Origin: Bog-473 sp963721585
GTDB taxonomy: Bacteria > Actinomycetota > Acidimicrobiia > Acidimicrobiales > RAAP-2
DNA: 64,000 nucleotides
NCBI GenBank assembly: GCA_963721585.1
Contig: CAVRJN010000008.1
Location: 1,426,001 to 1,490,000 of the forward strand
Direction of reading: 5' to 3'
A program made the position numbers and the translations under genes. The notes below the pieces were generated by a model. That model made no database searches. It was given only the letters and a program-made list of their open reading frames with translations, and was not told the origin of the DNA. Positions 16,071-24,844 of this stretch are shown one piece after another. Each line of letters opens with the position of its first letter. The first letter of the stretch is position 1.

Positions 16071-16993
16071 GGAGCAGATTCTCCCGCCTCACCCGCCAGC
16101 GCCGCCTTGTGCAGGGTGTTGGCGGCCAGTCGCATGTGCGCGGCGTCGACCAGCTTTCCGTCCCGCCCGATGGCGCCGACACCGCAGGCCTCCGCTTCGC
16201 GGTAGGTCGCCATCGCCGCCCGCGCCTCCTCCACCTCGTCAGGCGTCGGGGAGAACACCTCGTGGGCGATCGGGATCTGGCTCGGGTGGATGGCCCACTT
16301 GCCGTCGTAGCCCAACGCGCTCGCCTGCAGAGCTGAGTGCCGGTAGCCGTCGGAATCCTGATAGGCCGGATAGGGCGCGTCGATGGCGTCGAGCATGGCC
16401 GCTCGCGCCGCAGTGAGCACCTGGACCCGCGCATAGTGCCAGAAGTCCCCCGGGTACGGCACGACGGGGTCGAAATTGCCGTCGACCCGCGCCCGCAGCG
16501 AGGCCGACAGATCGCCGGCACCGAAGATCAGCGCCTCCATCCGTTCGCTCGCCTGGGCGATCTCGAGTGCATTGGCCAAGCCTTCCGCCTCCTCGATAAG
16601 CACTTCCAAGCCAATGGGGCGGGACAGCCCCAGCTTGCTCTCCAACTGGGTCAGCAGCACATCGACCCACCAGACGTCTTGGGCCCGCCGCACCTTGGGG
16701 ACGATCAGCACGTCGATGGCGTCACGCGCACCGGTGACGATCTCAATGATGTCCCCGTGGCACCACGGCGTGTCGAGGCCGTTGACGCGGACGGCCCGCA
16801 CGGTCCGCCCCCAGTCCTGCTCCGTCAGCGCGCCGACGGCGATCGACCGGGCCGCCTCCTTGGCCGACGGCGCACAGGCGTCCTCGAGGTCGAGGAAGAC
16901 GAGGTCCGCCCCCGACGAGGCCGCCTTCTCGCACATGCGCTCACTGCTCGCCGGTGTCGCCAGCTCCGAGCGTCGGGCTCTTGGTGCGCGCAT
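16067..16993 (-). CDS. HpcH/HpaI (CitE-like) aldolase/CoA-ester lyase
   Basis: 308 residues. The CitE-type barrel is recognisable from LVFLDLEDACAPSAKEAAR (residues 31-49), the VRVNGLDTPW strand, IGLEVLIEEAEGL and the WAIHPSQIPIAHEVFSPT C-terminal part. Family members cleave or form 3-hydroxyacyl-CoA thioesters (citramalyl-CoA, malyl-CoA) with Mg bound by the acidic residues. AAGGAG lies six bases before the ATG at 16993; an ATG six codons upstream lacks that spacing. Last gene of a minus-strand unit with a LLM monooxygenase and a CaiB-type CoA-transferase, which would supply the CoA ester. It may therefore cleave a CoA intermediate at the end of this branch. Confidence 0.88.
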   Translation of the reverse strand: MRAPRARRSELATPASSERMCEKAASSGADLVFLDLEDACAPSAKEAARSIAVGALTEQDWGRTVRAVRVNGLDTPWCHGDIIEIVTGARDAIDVLIVPKVRRAQDVWWVDVLLTQLESKLGLSRPIGLEVLIEEAEGLANALEIAQASERMEALIFGAGDLSASLRARVDGNFDPVVPYPGDFWHYARVQVLTAARAAMLDAIDAPYPAYQDSDGYRHSALQASALGYDGKWAIHPSQIPIAHEVFSPTPDEVEEARAAMATYREAEACGVGAIGRDGKLVDAAHMRLAANTLHKAALAGEAGESAP

Positions 16994-17031
16994 GGTGCTG
17001 CTCCTTGGCATGTTGCTCCTTGCTCGTGGGC

Positions 17032-18234
17032 TCAGATGATCCCGGCGTCGCGCAACGCGGCGAGGCGTTCGGCGTCGAGGCCGAGCAGGTCGCCGTAGAC
17101 GGCGTCGTTGTCCGCCCCGACGCTCCGCCCGAGGTGGTCGACCCGTCCGGGAGTGTCGCTCAGCAGTGCCACGGGGGCTTGGACCGTCATACGCCCGAGA
17201 TCGGGATCGTCCACCTCGAGGAACGTGCCGCGCGCCCGGAGATGCTCGTCGGCGAGCAGCTGAGCGGCGTCGTACACGGGGGCGGCGGCGACGTCGGCCG
17301 CCTCGAACACGCGCATGACGTTGCCGAGCGGACGGGCGCGGATCCATTCCGCCACAATGCCGTCGATCTCGTCGCCGTGCGCCTGGCGGCGGATCGGGTC
17401 GACGTATTCGTCGTCCTCCGCCAGCTCCGGCCGGTCGACGGCACGGTACAGGCGCATCACGATGTTGCGCGAGGCGCTGGAGAGCGCGACCCACCGGCCG
17501 TCCGCGGTCAGATAGGCGTTGCGCGGGGCACTGGCGTCGAGCCTGTTCCCGCTGCGCCCCATCACCACCCCGAGGTGGCTGTAGGCCAGCGTGGACGTCT
17601 CTATGAGGCGGGCGAGCGGCTCCACGAGGTTCACGTCGATGAGCTGGCCCGAGCCGCCGTGCAGATCCCGGTGGTAGAGGGCCATCATCACGGCGAACGT
17701 GGCCGACTGGGCCGCGATGCCGTCGGCCAGGAAGAACGGAGGCAGCGTCGGGGGGCCGTCGAGCTGCCCCGTGACATGGGCGAACCCGCTCATGGCCTCG
17801 GCCAGCGTGCCGAAACCCGGACGGTCGCTGGCGGGCCCACCGCCGCCGTAGCCGCTCACGTGGAGCATGACGAGCTGCGGGTGCGCCAGGTGCACCGACT
17901 CGTAGTCCAGTCCCCAGCGCGCCAGAGCGCTGGGTCGGTTGTTCACGACGAGGACGTCGCTGACGTCCAGCAGCCGGTGGAAGAGCTCCTGGCCTTCGAC
18001 GGCGCGCAGGTCGAGCGTGACGCACTGCTTGTTGCGACCGACGCTCTTCCAGAAGAGACCGATCCCGTCCTTCTGGTAGCCCCAGGTCCGTAGCGGGTCC
18101 CCCGCTCCCGGCTGCTCCACCTTGATCACCTCGGCCCCGAACTCCCCGAGCGCCGTGGCCACCATGGGGCCGGCGGCCAACGTGGCGGCATCGACCACCC
18201 GGAGGCCCTGCAGTGGGAGAGCCGTGTCAGGCAC
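17032..18234 (-). CDS. CaiB/BaiF-family CoA-transferase with Gly in place of the catalytic Asp
   Basis: About 400 residues from a GTG that overlaps the preceding LLM gene by eight bases; the upstream extension belongs to that gene in another frame. N-terminal LRVVDAATLAAGPMVAT and GAEVIKVEQPGAGD are diagnostic of class III CoA-transferases/racemases. Where the catalytic Asp usually sits (a GYD-like motif), this protein reads RPGFGTLAEAMSGFA. The PGFGT variant occurs in a large sub-branch from memory, so the enzyme may still be active by another route or act as a racemase-like protein. Followed 38 bases later by the CitE-like gene. Probably activates an acid to its CoA ester. Confidence 0.88.
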   Translation of the reverse strand: MPDTALPLQGLRVVDAATLAAGPMVATALGEFGAEVIKVEQPGAGDPLRTWGYQKDGIGLFWKSVGRNKQCVTLDLRAVEGQELFHRLLDVSDVLVVNNRPSALARWGLDYESVHLAHPQLVMLHVSGYGGGGPASDRPGFGTLAEAMSGFAHVTGQLDGPPTLPPFFLADGIAAQSATFAVMMALYHRDLHGGSGQLIDVNLVEPLARLIETSTLAYSHLGVVMGRSGNRLDASAPRNAYLTADGRWVALSSASRNIVMRLYRAVDRPELAEDDEYVDPIRRQAHGDEIDGIVAEWIRARPLGNVMRVFEAADVAAAPVYDAAQLLADEHLRARGTFLEVDDPDLGRMTVQAPVALLSDTPGRVDHLGRSVGADNDAVYGDLLGLDAERLAALRDAGII

Positions 18235-19582
18235 CGTGGACTGACTCGGGACGCTCGAGCCCGAGATGCCCGCGCAGCGTCGAGCTGGTGTATCGATCGC
18301 GGAAAACGCCCCGGCGCTGCAGCTCGGGCACCACCAGGCGGACGACGTCCTCGTAGGCACCCGGCGAGTGCGTGGCAGCAATGACGAAACCGTCGCAGGC
18401 GCCGCCGTCGAACCACTCCTCCATCTGATCGGCGATGTCGGGGGCGGTCCCGACGAAGCGCGGCCCTTGCAGCAAGGTCGCCCGGTGTCCGGCCAGGTCT
18501 CCCAGCGTCACCGTGTCGCCGCCGATGTGCGCCTTGATGTTCTGCACCAGCCCCCGGATGCCCGACACGGACTCGATGAGCTCGTCAGTGATGGGAGCGT
18601 CGAGGGACAGGCCGGAGAAGTCGTAGTTCATCAACTCGGAGAGCAAGGTGAGCGAGGCCATGGGATCGACGAGGTCGTTCAGGAAAAGCTGCTCGCGCTC
18701 CTCGGCGTGTGCTTCGGACTCCCCGACGACCGTGTAGGCCATCGGGCACATCTTGACGGAGTCGGGATCCCGCCCGTGCTCGCCGATCTTCTCCTTCTGG
18801 TCCTTGTAGTGCGCGCGGGCGATCTCGAGGCCGGGATCGCCGGTGAAGATCAGCTCGGCCCACTTGGCGGCGAACTCGCGACCCCGGCCCGACGACCCTG
18901 CCTGCATGAGCACGGGCCGGCCCTGCGGGGTCCGGGGCACGGTCAACGGGCCGCGCACGTCGAACCACTCCCCCTCGTAGTTGAGTTCGTGCACCTTGTC
19001 GGGGTGGGCGAAGAGCGGCGTCTCCCTGTCGAGCACCAGCGCATCGTCGTCCCAGCTGTCCCAGAGTCCGCGCGTCGCCTCGAGGAACTCGTCGGCCCGG
19101 TCGTAACGCGCGTCGTGCCCAAGATGCTCCTTCAGGCCGTAGTTCTGCGCCTCGCCGTCGTTCACCGACGTCACCACGTTCCAGGCCGCCCGGCCGCCCG
19201 AGAGGTGGTCCAGCGTGGCGAACGTCCGGGCCACATGGAACGGGGAGTAGTAGGTCGTCGAGTACGTGGCCCCGAGCCCGATGTTGGTGGTGGCCGCCGC
19301 CACGATGCCGAGCACGATGCTCAGGTCCAGCTTCACCGGGCGGGCACCCGTGCGGACCGCCTCGGCGACGGACCCGCCGTAGATGCCGGGCATGGCCAGC
19401 CGGTCGTCGAAGAACATGAGGTCGAAGCACCCGTCCTCGAGTGTCCGACCGAGCTTCTCGTAGTAGCCCGACGTGAGGAAGCCGTGCTCGGTGGCGGGGT
19501 GTCGCCACGAGCCGGCGTACACCGTGGCATTGCCGGCCTGCATGAATCCCACCAATGCCATCTGCCGTTGTTTCTTGGCCAT
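18227..19582 (-). CDS. LLM-class flavin-dependent monooxygenase (NtaA/SnaA/DszA type)
   Basis: 451 residues, the usual length of the nitrilotriacetate/dibenzothiophene-sulfone monooxygenase group. Diagnostic stretches include FDLMFFDDRLAMPG, GLGATYSTTYYSPFHVAR, LDHLSGGRAAWNVVTS and PVLMQAGSSGRG. Such enzymes use reduced flavin supplied by a separate reductase to oxygenate a substrate, often cleaving C-N or C-S bonds. GGAAGGGGAG precedes the ATG. No flavin reductase is adjacent; the FMN reductase at 31.3 kb is one candidate. First gene of the unit with CoA-transferase and CitE-like lyase, divergent from a GntR regulator across an AT-rich palindrome. Confidence 0.9.
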   Translation of the reverse strand: MAKKQRQMALVGFMQAGNATVYAGSWRHPATEHGFLTSGYYEKLGRTLEDGCFDLMFFDDRLAMPGIYGGSVAEAVRTGARPVKLDLSIVLGIVAAATTNIGLGATYSTTYYSPFHVARTFATLDHLSGGRAAWNVVTSVNDGEAQNYGLKEHLGHDARYDRADEFLEATRGLWDSWDDDALVLDRETPLFAHPDKVHELNYEGEWFDVRGPLTVPRTPQGRPVLMQAGSSGRGREFAAKWAELIFTGDPGLEIARAHYKDQKEKIGEHGRDPDSVKMCPMAYTVVGESEAHAEEREQLFLNDLVDPMASLTLLSELMNYDFSGLSLDAPITDELIESVSGIRGLVQNIKAHIGGDTVTLGDLAGHRATLLQGPRFVGTAPDIADQMEEWFDGGACDGFVIAATHSPGAYEDVVRLVVPELQRRGVFRDRYTSSTLRGHLGLERPESVHGA

Positions 19583-19612
19583 GCACTCCCCTTCCGGGCG
19601 AGGACCGAACTT

Positions 19613-19625
19613 AATATGTAATATT
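19613..19625. promoter_or_regulatory. AT-rich inverted repeat AATAT-GTA-ATATT
   Basis: Perfect 5+5 repeat in the 58-base gap between the LLM monooxygenase and the GntR regulator, in unusually AT-rich sequence for this window (a second ATAT lies at 19630). A natural site for the GntR protein encoded alongside; binding is inferred. Confidence 0.55.
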
Positions 19626-19640
19626 TCAGATATCAAACTT

Positions 19641-20291
19641 GTGACGACCACCGTCCGGACCCAGGCGGCCAACGAGCTGCGCGACCGGATCCTCACCGGC
19701 CGACTCCAACCAGGTGACCGCCTGGACCTCGACCAGCTGACGGCCGAGTTCGGCATCAGCCGGACGCCCATCAGGGAGGCCCTCCTCGAGCTGTCCTACG
19801 AGGGCCTGGTCGAGATCACCCCGCGCAGCGGCATGGCGGTGGTCGGCATCACCCCCCAGGACGCCGTCGACAACTTCGCCGTCCTCGCCGCCCTGGTCGG
19901 CAAAGCGGCCGAGATGGCGACGGGTCGCATGACGCCGGCCGGCCTGGCCGAGCTGGCGGACCTGGCTGACGCCATCGAGGGCTCCGAGGACGTGGTCGCG
20001 GCCAACCGCCGCTTCCATCGGGCATTGAACCTGGCAGCCCGCTCACCCCGGCTGGTCACCTATCTGCGCCAGGCGGTGCGGGTCGTGCCCGGCAACTATT
20101 TCGAGCTCTTCCCCGAAGCCGAGCAACGCAGCAAACAGGAGCACGCCGCGCTGCTCGAGGCCATGACACGCGGCGACGCGGCGTCCGCGCGCGCCATCGC
20201 CGAAGCGCACGTCTTGTCGGCCGGCGAGGCCCTCGGCGGCTGGCTGGCCGCCCGGGCGGTGCAGCACCGGGCCGGTGCCACTCCCGCCTGA
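19641..20291 (+). CDS. GntR-family regulator, FCD subgroup
   Basis: 216 residues from GTG. The N-terminal winged helix (QAANELRDRILTGRLQPGDR, LDQLTAEFGISRTPIREAL) is classic GntR, followed by an all-helical FCD domain with the NRRFHRALNLAA and QEHAALLEAM segments that usually hold metal/ligand-binding His. It is divergent from the LLM monooxygenase/CoA-transferase/CitE unit with a palindrome between them, so it most likely controls that unit. FCD regulators often sense organic acids or acyl-CoA. It ends 11 bases from the convergent hydratase. Confidence 0.92.
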   Translation: MTTTVRTQAANELRDRILTGRLQPGDRLDLDQLTAEFGISRTPIREALLELSYEGLVEITPRSGMAVVGITPQDAVDNFAVLAALVGKAAEMATGRMTPAGLAELADLADAIEGSEDVVAANRRFHRALNLAARSPRLVTYLRQAVRVVPGNYFELFPEAEQRSKQEHAALLEAMTRGDAASARAIAEAHVLSAGEALGGWLAARAVQHRAGATPA

Positions 20292-20302
20292 CGCCGGCGC
20301 GG

Positions 20303-21106
20303 TCAATTCTTTTTCTTGTTCGCCTTGTCGCGCCGCGACGAGAGCGCCCGATCGACATTGGCCCGAAGCTCGGGCGTCGTGAACGATCGGTCCTCGGCGC
20401 TCAGCGCGAAGTCGAGCGAGGCCAGGACGGCGCGCTCCAACTGGATGTTGATGATGCGCTTGGTGTCCTCGACCGCGCCCTTGGGCAGTTTGGCGATGCG
20501 ATGCGCGCAGGCCATCGCCCGGGGCAGCACCTCGTCGTCGGGGCAGACGTGATTGACGAGGCCGATCGCGGCCGCCCGCTCTGCCGGAATGCGATCTCCC
20601 GTCAGCGCGTACTCCTTCGCCAGCTGCAGGCTGGTGAGCAGCGGCCAGACCACGGGCCCGCCGTCCGCCGCCACCAGGCCGAGGAGCACGTGCGGGTCGG
20701 CCAGATGTGCGCTTTCCGCCATGAACACGATGTCGGAGAGAGCGACCAGGCTGCAGCCGAGACCGACCGCAGGACCGTTGACGGCAGCGACGATCGGCAG
20801 CCGGCAGGCCACCATGCCGGTCACGATCTGCCGGCCGTGCGTGAGCGTCTGGTGGCGGAGCTCGCCGTCCTTGGACAGCTCGTCGAGGTACGCGAAGTCC
20901 CCGCCGGCGGAGAAGGCCCGCCCGGCGCCCGTGAGCACCGCGACCCGCGCCTCGGCGTCGGCGTCGAGCTGCGGGAAGAGCGACGCCAGCCCCGCGTGCA
21001 GCACATGGTTGGTGGCGTTGAGGTCGTCGGGCCGGTTCAGGGTGATCACGCGGACGGGGCCGTCCGAGCGCACCTGCAGCTCGTCGGGAAGGTCGTAGGT
21101 GCTCAT
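20303..21106 (-). CDS. Enoyl-CoA hydratase/isomerase family protein
   Basis: 267 residues in the crotonase family: ITLNRPDDLNATN near the N-terminus, the oxyanion-hole segment GRAFSAGGDFAYL, then NGPAVGLGCSLVALSD. The position of the first catalytic Glu (PE in rat hydratase) reads ADPHVLLGLVAADGG, so it is His here; the same variant, from memory, occurs in some actinobacterial EchA proteins. It may be a hydratase, isomerase or hydrolase on a bulky enoyl-CoA. The C-terminus is very basic (RRDKANKKKN). Its ATG overlaps the TGA of the upstream dehydrogenase, the last step of a coupled four-gene beta-oxidation unit. Confidence 0.88.
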   Translation of the reverse strand: MSTYDLPDELQVRSDGPVRVITLNRPDDLNATNHVLHAGLASLFPQLDADAEARVAVLTGAGRAFSAGGDFAYLDELSKDGELRHQTLTHGRQIVTGMVACRLPIVAAVNGPAVGLGCSLVALSDIVFMAESAHLADPHVLLGLVAADGGPVVWPLLTSLQLAKEYALTGDRIPAERAAAIGLVNHVCPDDEVLPRAMACAHRIAKLPKGAVEDTKRIINIQLERAVLASLDFALSAEDRSFTTPELRANVDRALSSRRDKANKKKN

Positions 21107-22233
21107 GATGTCGGGAGCTCCAGGATCCGGCCGGCGATGAGATTGCGCTGTATCTGCGACGTGCCGCCCATGACGCTCTGGGCACGACTGTAGAGGTAGA
21201 CCTTCAACCAGGTGTCGTCCCCGTCGGCGTGCACGGTGCCGCCGATGGTAAGCGCCGCATGGCCCACCGCCTGCTCGGCTGCGGTCATCAGGAGCTTGTC
21301 GACGGAGCCCTCGGGTCCGTGTGACAGGCCGTTGAGGCGGTCCGACAGGCGGCGGCTCACGTGGCATCGCAACATCTCGGTCTCGACCAACGCCCAGGCG
21401 AGGTCACGCTGCGCCTCGGGACCGAACCGCGACGGCTCCTTCTCGACGACGTGCGCCAGATCGTTGACGAGCTTGCCGTACCGTGCCACGTACCCGAGCT
21501 CACCCGGCTCACGCTCGTGGCTGACCACCGTCATGGCGAGGCGCCAGCCTTCGCCCGGCTCGCCCACCATGTTCGCCGCGTCGACACGGGCACCGTCGAA
21601 GAGCACCTCGCCGAACTCGCGCGTGATGCCGTTGATCATCTGCAGCGGCCGCTGTTCGATGGCGGATTGCGCCATCGGCACGATGAACGCGGAGATGCCC
21701 TTGTGCTTGGGCATGTCGGGGTCGGTCCGGGCCAGGACCAGACACCAGTCGGCCGCATCCGAATAGCTGGTCCAGACCTTGTGGCCCGTGATCACGTACT
21801 CCTCGCCGTCCCGTACGGCCTGCGTCCGCAGCGAGGCCAGGTCGGACCCCGCGTCGGGCTCGCTGAAGCCCTGGCACCAGCGCTCCCGGCCGCTCACCAG
21901 CCCGGGCAGGAAGCGGCGACGAATGTCCTCGCTCCCGTGCCGCAGGAGCCCCTGGACCAGGTAGCCCACGCTCGGTCGCGGCGGCGTTCCGGCGATGGTC
22001 AGCTCCTCGTCGAGGATCACCTCGTAGACGCTGGGCAGGTCGCGGCCACCGACTTCGGCCGGCCATGACAGCCCGAAGAAGCCGGCGTCATAGAGGGTCT
22101 GGTGCCAGGCGGCCTGCCCGGCCCAGTACTCGTCGGCCGTCGACGAGGCCGGCAGACCCGGGTTGTTCTGACTGAGCCAGGCGCGCAACCTCAGGCGGAA
22201 CTCGAGCTCCTCGGGCGAATCAGCGAAGTCCAT
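21103..22233 (-). CDS. Acyl-CoA dehydrogenase, larger subunit of a second heteromeric pair
   Basis: 376 residues, identical in length to the 7.6 kb subunit and alike in plan: RWCQGFSEPDAGSDLASL, ITGHKVWTSYSDAADW, then MGGTSQIQRNLIAGR with Gly at the usual late Glu position. The Glu in SHEREPGELG is the likely catalytic base. The first 14 bases overlap the end of the smaller-subunit gene and the end overlaps the hydratase start, so translation is coupled through the unit. Predicted to desaturate a large CoA thioester in concert with the 22.2-23.3 kb protein, feeding the hydratase. Confidence 0.9.
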   Translation of the reverse strand: MDFADSPEELEFRLRLRAWLSQNNPGLPASSTADEYWAGQAAWHQTLYDAGFFGLSWPAEVGGRDLPSVYEVILDEELTIAGTPPRPSVGYLVQGLLRHGSEDIRRRFLPGLVSGRERWCQGFSEPDAGSDLASLRTQAVRDGEEYVITGHKVWTSYSDAADWCLVLARTDPDMPKHKGISAFIVPMAQSAIEQRPLQMINGITREFGEVLFDGARVDAANMVGEPGEGWRLAMTVVSHEREPGELGYVARYGKLVNDLAHVVEKEPSRFGPEAQRDLAWALVETEMLRCHVSRRLSDRLNGLSHGPEGSVDKLLMTAAEQAVGHAALTIGGTVHADGDDTWLKVYLYSRAQSVMGGTSQIQRNLIAGRILELPTS

Positions 22234-23278
22234 CGTCCACTCCGATGTTGCGGGCGTGGAGCACCCGGGCCAGGTTCGGCCCGACGCCGCCGAGCACGTC
22301 GGTCGACAGGAGGGCCCGGCGCAGGAAGACGTGGGCGAGGCACTCCCAGGTGTTGCCGATGCCGCCGTGCACCTGAACGGCCGTCTCGCACACCATGCGG
22401 GCCGCCCGGGCGCAGTAAGCCTTGGAAGCCGATGCCGCCGCGAGGGCTTCGGAGGGCGGCAACGCATCCACGGCCCACGCCGCATGGAGGGCGACGCTGC
22501 GGGAACCCTCCATGGCCACGAAGGCGTCAGCCAGCAGGTGCTGCACCGCCTGGAACGACCCGACGGCGGCGCCGTACTGCCGGCGCGAGCGGGCGTAGTC
22601 GGTGGTCAGGTCGTGTGCGCCGCGCATCACACCGACAAGGTCGGCGCTCGTCAGGGCCAGGCCGAGGCTCTGCCAGGCGGCCACATCGTCGACGCCCAAT
22701 TGCCGGGTCTGCCCGTCAACGGCGGTGACGGTGCCCGGTGGATGGACGGACGCGACGGGCCGCGTGAGGTCGACGCCACTGGTCCATTGGGCGCGGGTGG
22801 GCGTACGGAGCGCGACCGCGCCGATGGTCCGGCTCTCAGCGCCGCCGACGAGCAGCAGCGCCGTGTCGGCGATGGCGGCATCGAGCGCCACGGCACCCGG
22901 GGACACCCGGCCTCCCTCGTCCGTGGCCAGCTCACCGAGGCCGGCGCACAACACCACCGTCTCGGATCCTCCGGCGGCCGGCGCACCGGCTCGTCGGCGG
23001 AGCTCGGCGGCCAGGGTCGCACCGGCAAACGCGGCATCGGCGAGGCCGCGCCCGAGCTCCTCGGCAACGAGTGCAACTTCGACCGCCGAGGCCCAGGGCG
23101 TCCCGTCGTCGGTCGCCGTCCGCAGCTCGCGCCAGCCGGAGGCGGCCACGGCGGCGTCGAGCTTGGCCGCACGCTCACGGTCGTCGAGCTCGGCGACGCC
23201 GTGCACGCCCAGGCGGTCGACCACCTGCGCCGCGGCGTCGCGCAACGCGACCTGCTCGGGCGAGAGACGGACGTCCAT
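22220..23278 (-). CDS. Acyl-CoA dehydrogenase-like smaller subunit
   Basis: 352 residues from ATG at 23278 (the open frame extends ten codons further). The N-terminus (LSPEQVALRDAAAQVVDRLG) and the helical C-terminal domain (RSRRQYGAAVGSFQAVQHLLAD, ARMVCETAVQVHGGIGNTW) are clear dehydrogenase features, while the middle is divergent and the EIQ/catalytic Glu region is missing (HVFLRRALLSTDVLGG). It fits the non-catalytic partner of a FadE heterotetramer. Gene order here is small then large, the reverse of the 7.6-9.7 kb pair. Its start overlaps the acyl-CoA synthetase stop (TGATG). Confidence 0.86.
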   Translation of the reverse strand: MDVRLSPEQVALRDAAAQVVDRLGVHGVAELDDRERAAKLDAAVAASGWRELRTATDDGTPWASAVEVALVAEELGRGLADAAFAGATLAAELRRRAGAPAAGGSETVVLCAGLGELATDEGGRVSPGAVALDAAIADTALLLVGGAESRTIGAVALRTPTRAQWTSGVDLTRPVASVHPPGTVTAVDGQTRQLGVDDVAAWQSLGLALTSADLVGVMRGAHDLTTDYARSRRQYGAAVGSFQAVQHLLADAFVAMEGSRSVALHAAWAVDALPPSEALAAASASKAYCARAARMVCETAVQVHGGIGNTWECLAHVFLRRALLSTDVLGGVGPNLARVLHARNIGVDDGLR

Positions 23279-24792
23279 CAGTTCGGCGGCGCGGTCGCCA
23301 GGGCCCACTCGTCGCGTAGGGTCCGCCGCAGCACCTTCCCCGACGGGGTGCGCGGGATGGCGTCGACCAGGACGACGTGGTGCAGCCGCTTGTAGGTGGC
23401 CAGCGCGTCGGCGACGAGCCGCTCGAGATCTTCCCTGGTGACGTCGGAGCCGGCGTCGAGCTGGACGGCGGCGACCGGCACCTCGCCGGCCCGCTCGTCG
23501 GGCACTCCGAACACGGCGCAGTCGATGACGGCGGGGTGGCCGTGCAACACGGCCTCGATCTCCGCGGGGGCGACCTGGAAGCCGCTCACCTTGATCATCT
23601 CCTTGCTGCGGTCGGTCAGGTGGACCCAGCCCTCCGGCTCCAACCAGCCGACGTCACCGGTCCGGTACCAGCCGTCGGCGAAGGCCGCCGCCGTGGCGTC
23701 GTCGGGCAGGTAGCCGGCCATGGCCGAATCACTCAGGACCTGGACCTCGCCGACACCGCCGGAGGGGAGGACCTCCCCGGTCTCGAGGTCGACGATGCGC
23801 AGGGTGACGCCGCCCACAGGGAGTCCGGCGGAATCGAGGCGCCACCTGTCCGGATCGTCCACCGGGTTCGCCGTGATCACCGGGACCTCGCTCGTCCCGT
23901 AGGCGGGGAGCCAACGCACCCCCGTGCGGGCCGTCACCAGCTCCGCCACGCTGGGGGTGATCGGAGTGGCGCCCCACATGATGTAGCGCAGCGACGAGAG
24001 GTCGTAGTCCTCGAGGTTCGGGTGGTTGGCCATGGCCAGCGCGATCGGGGCAACGGCCATCTCGAGCGTCATGCGCTCGTCCTGAATGCAGCGCAGCTCC
24101 TCGTCGAGGTCGAAGCGGCGGTGGAGCCGCACGGTGGCGCCGGCCGCGGCGGCGGCGAGCAGGTTCAACAACCCCAAGATGTGCGACGGCGGGGTTGCCA
24201 CCTGGAAGCGGTCCTCGGGGCCGAGGCCCAGCGCGCTGACCCAGTGCTGGGTCCCCAGGTCGATCGACCGGTGCGTGTGGCGGACCGCCTTGGGCCGGTC
24301 CGTCGTCCCGGAGCTGAAGACGAAGACGGCGTCGTCGGTCTCCTCCACTACGACCGACGGTGCCGGGGCGTCACTCGTGCGGTCGATCACCGCCGCGGCA
24401 ACGGCGTCGTCGAGATGCAGCACGGCATCCGCCCCGAGCTGCTGTGCGAGGAGGGCGGCGCCCGCTCCGTCGGCGACGCCGTAGCGGGGGGCGGTGAGAT
24501 CGACGGCCGTGCCGACCTCGATCGCCTTCCACGACGAGTTGAGCATGACCGGGGCGGCGCCCAGCTTGCTCGCCGCATGGACCGTGATGACGAATTCGGG
24601 GCGGTTCGACGTCATGACCGCGACGCGGTCGCCGCGGCCTACGCCCTTTCGTGCGAAGTGTTGCGCCAGCGCGTTGGCGGCGCGGTCCAGCTCCCCGTAG
24701 GTCCAACGGTCGTCGCCGGCCAGGATCGCCGCATGATCGGGGTCTCGTTCGGCGGCCGCTTCGAGCCCGCGATGCATGAGGCTCGTTGCCAT
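23278..24792 (-). CDS. Acyl-CoA synthetase (AMP-binding family)
   Basis: 504 residues. The ATP/AMP site reads FSSGTTDRPKAVRHTH, a variant of the standard TSGTTGxPKG loop with Asp and Ala replacing two Gly. Later motifs are normal: YGTSEVP, WYRTGDVG and the C-terminal catalytic Lys in TPSGKVLRR. It activates a carboxylic acid to an acyl-CoA via an acyl-adenylate. It heads the coupled minus-strand unit with a heteromeric dehydrogenase and a hydratase, so it presumably supplies their substrate. GGAGAAG lies about 11 bases upstream of ATG. Divergent from the 24.8 kb dehydrogenase. Confidence 0.9.
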   Translation of the reverse strand: MATSLMHRGLEAAAERDPDHAAILAGDDRWTYGELDRAANALAQHFARKGVGRGDRVAVMTSNRPEFVITVHAASKLGAAPVMLNSSWKAIEVGTAVDLTAPRYGVADGAGAALLAQQLGADAVLHLDDAVAAAVIDRTSDAPAPSVVVEETDDAVFVFSSGTTDRPKAVRHTHRSIDLGTQHWVSALGLGPEDRFQVATPPSHILGLLNLLAAAAAGATVRLHRRFDLDEELRCIQDERMTLEMAVAPIALAMANHPNLEDYDLSSLRYIMWGATPITPSVAELVTARTGVRWLPAYGTSEVPVITANPVDDPDRWRLDSAGLPVGGVTLRIVDLETGEVLPSGGVGEVQVLSDSAMAGYLPDDATAAAFADGWYRTGDVGWLEPEGWVHLTDRSKEMIKVSGFQVAPAEIEAVLHGHPAVIDCAVFGVPDERAGEVPVAAVQLDAGSDVTREDLERLVADALATYKRLHHVVLVDAIPRTPSGKVLRRTLRDEWALATAPPN

Positions 24793-24844
24793 TGGGAAAC
24801 ATTCTTCTCCGAATTGAGATTCAGCGTCAACACCAGCGAAGTGT

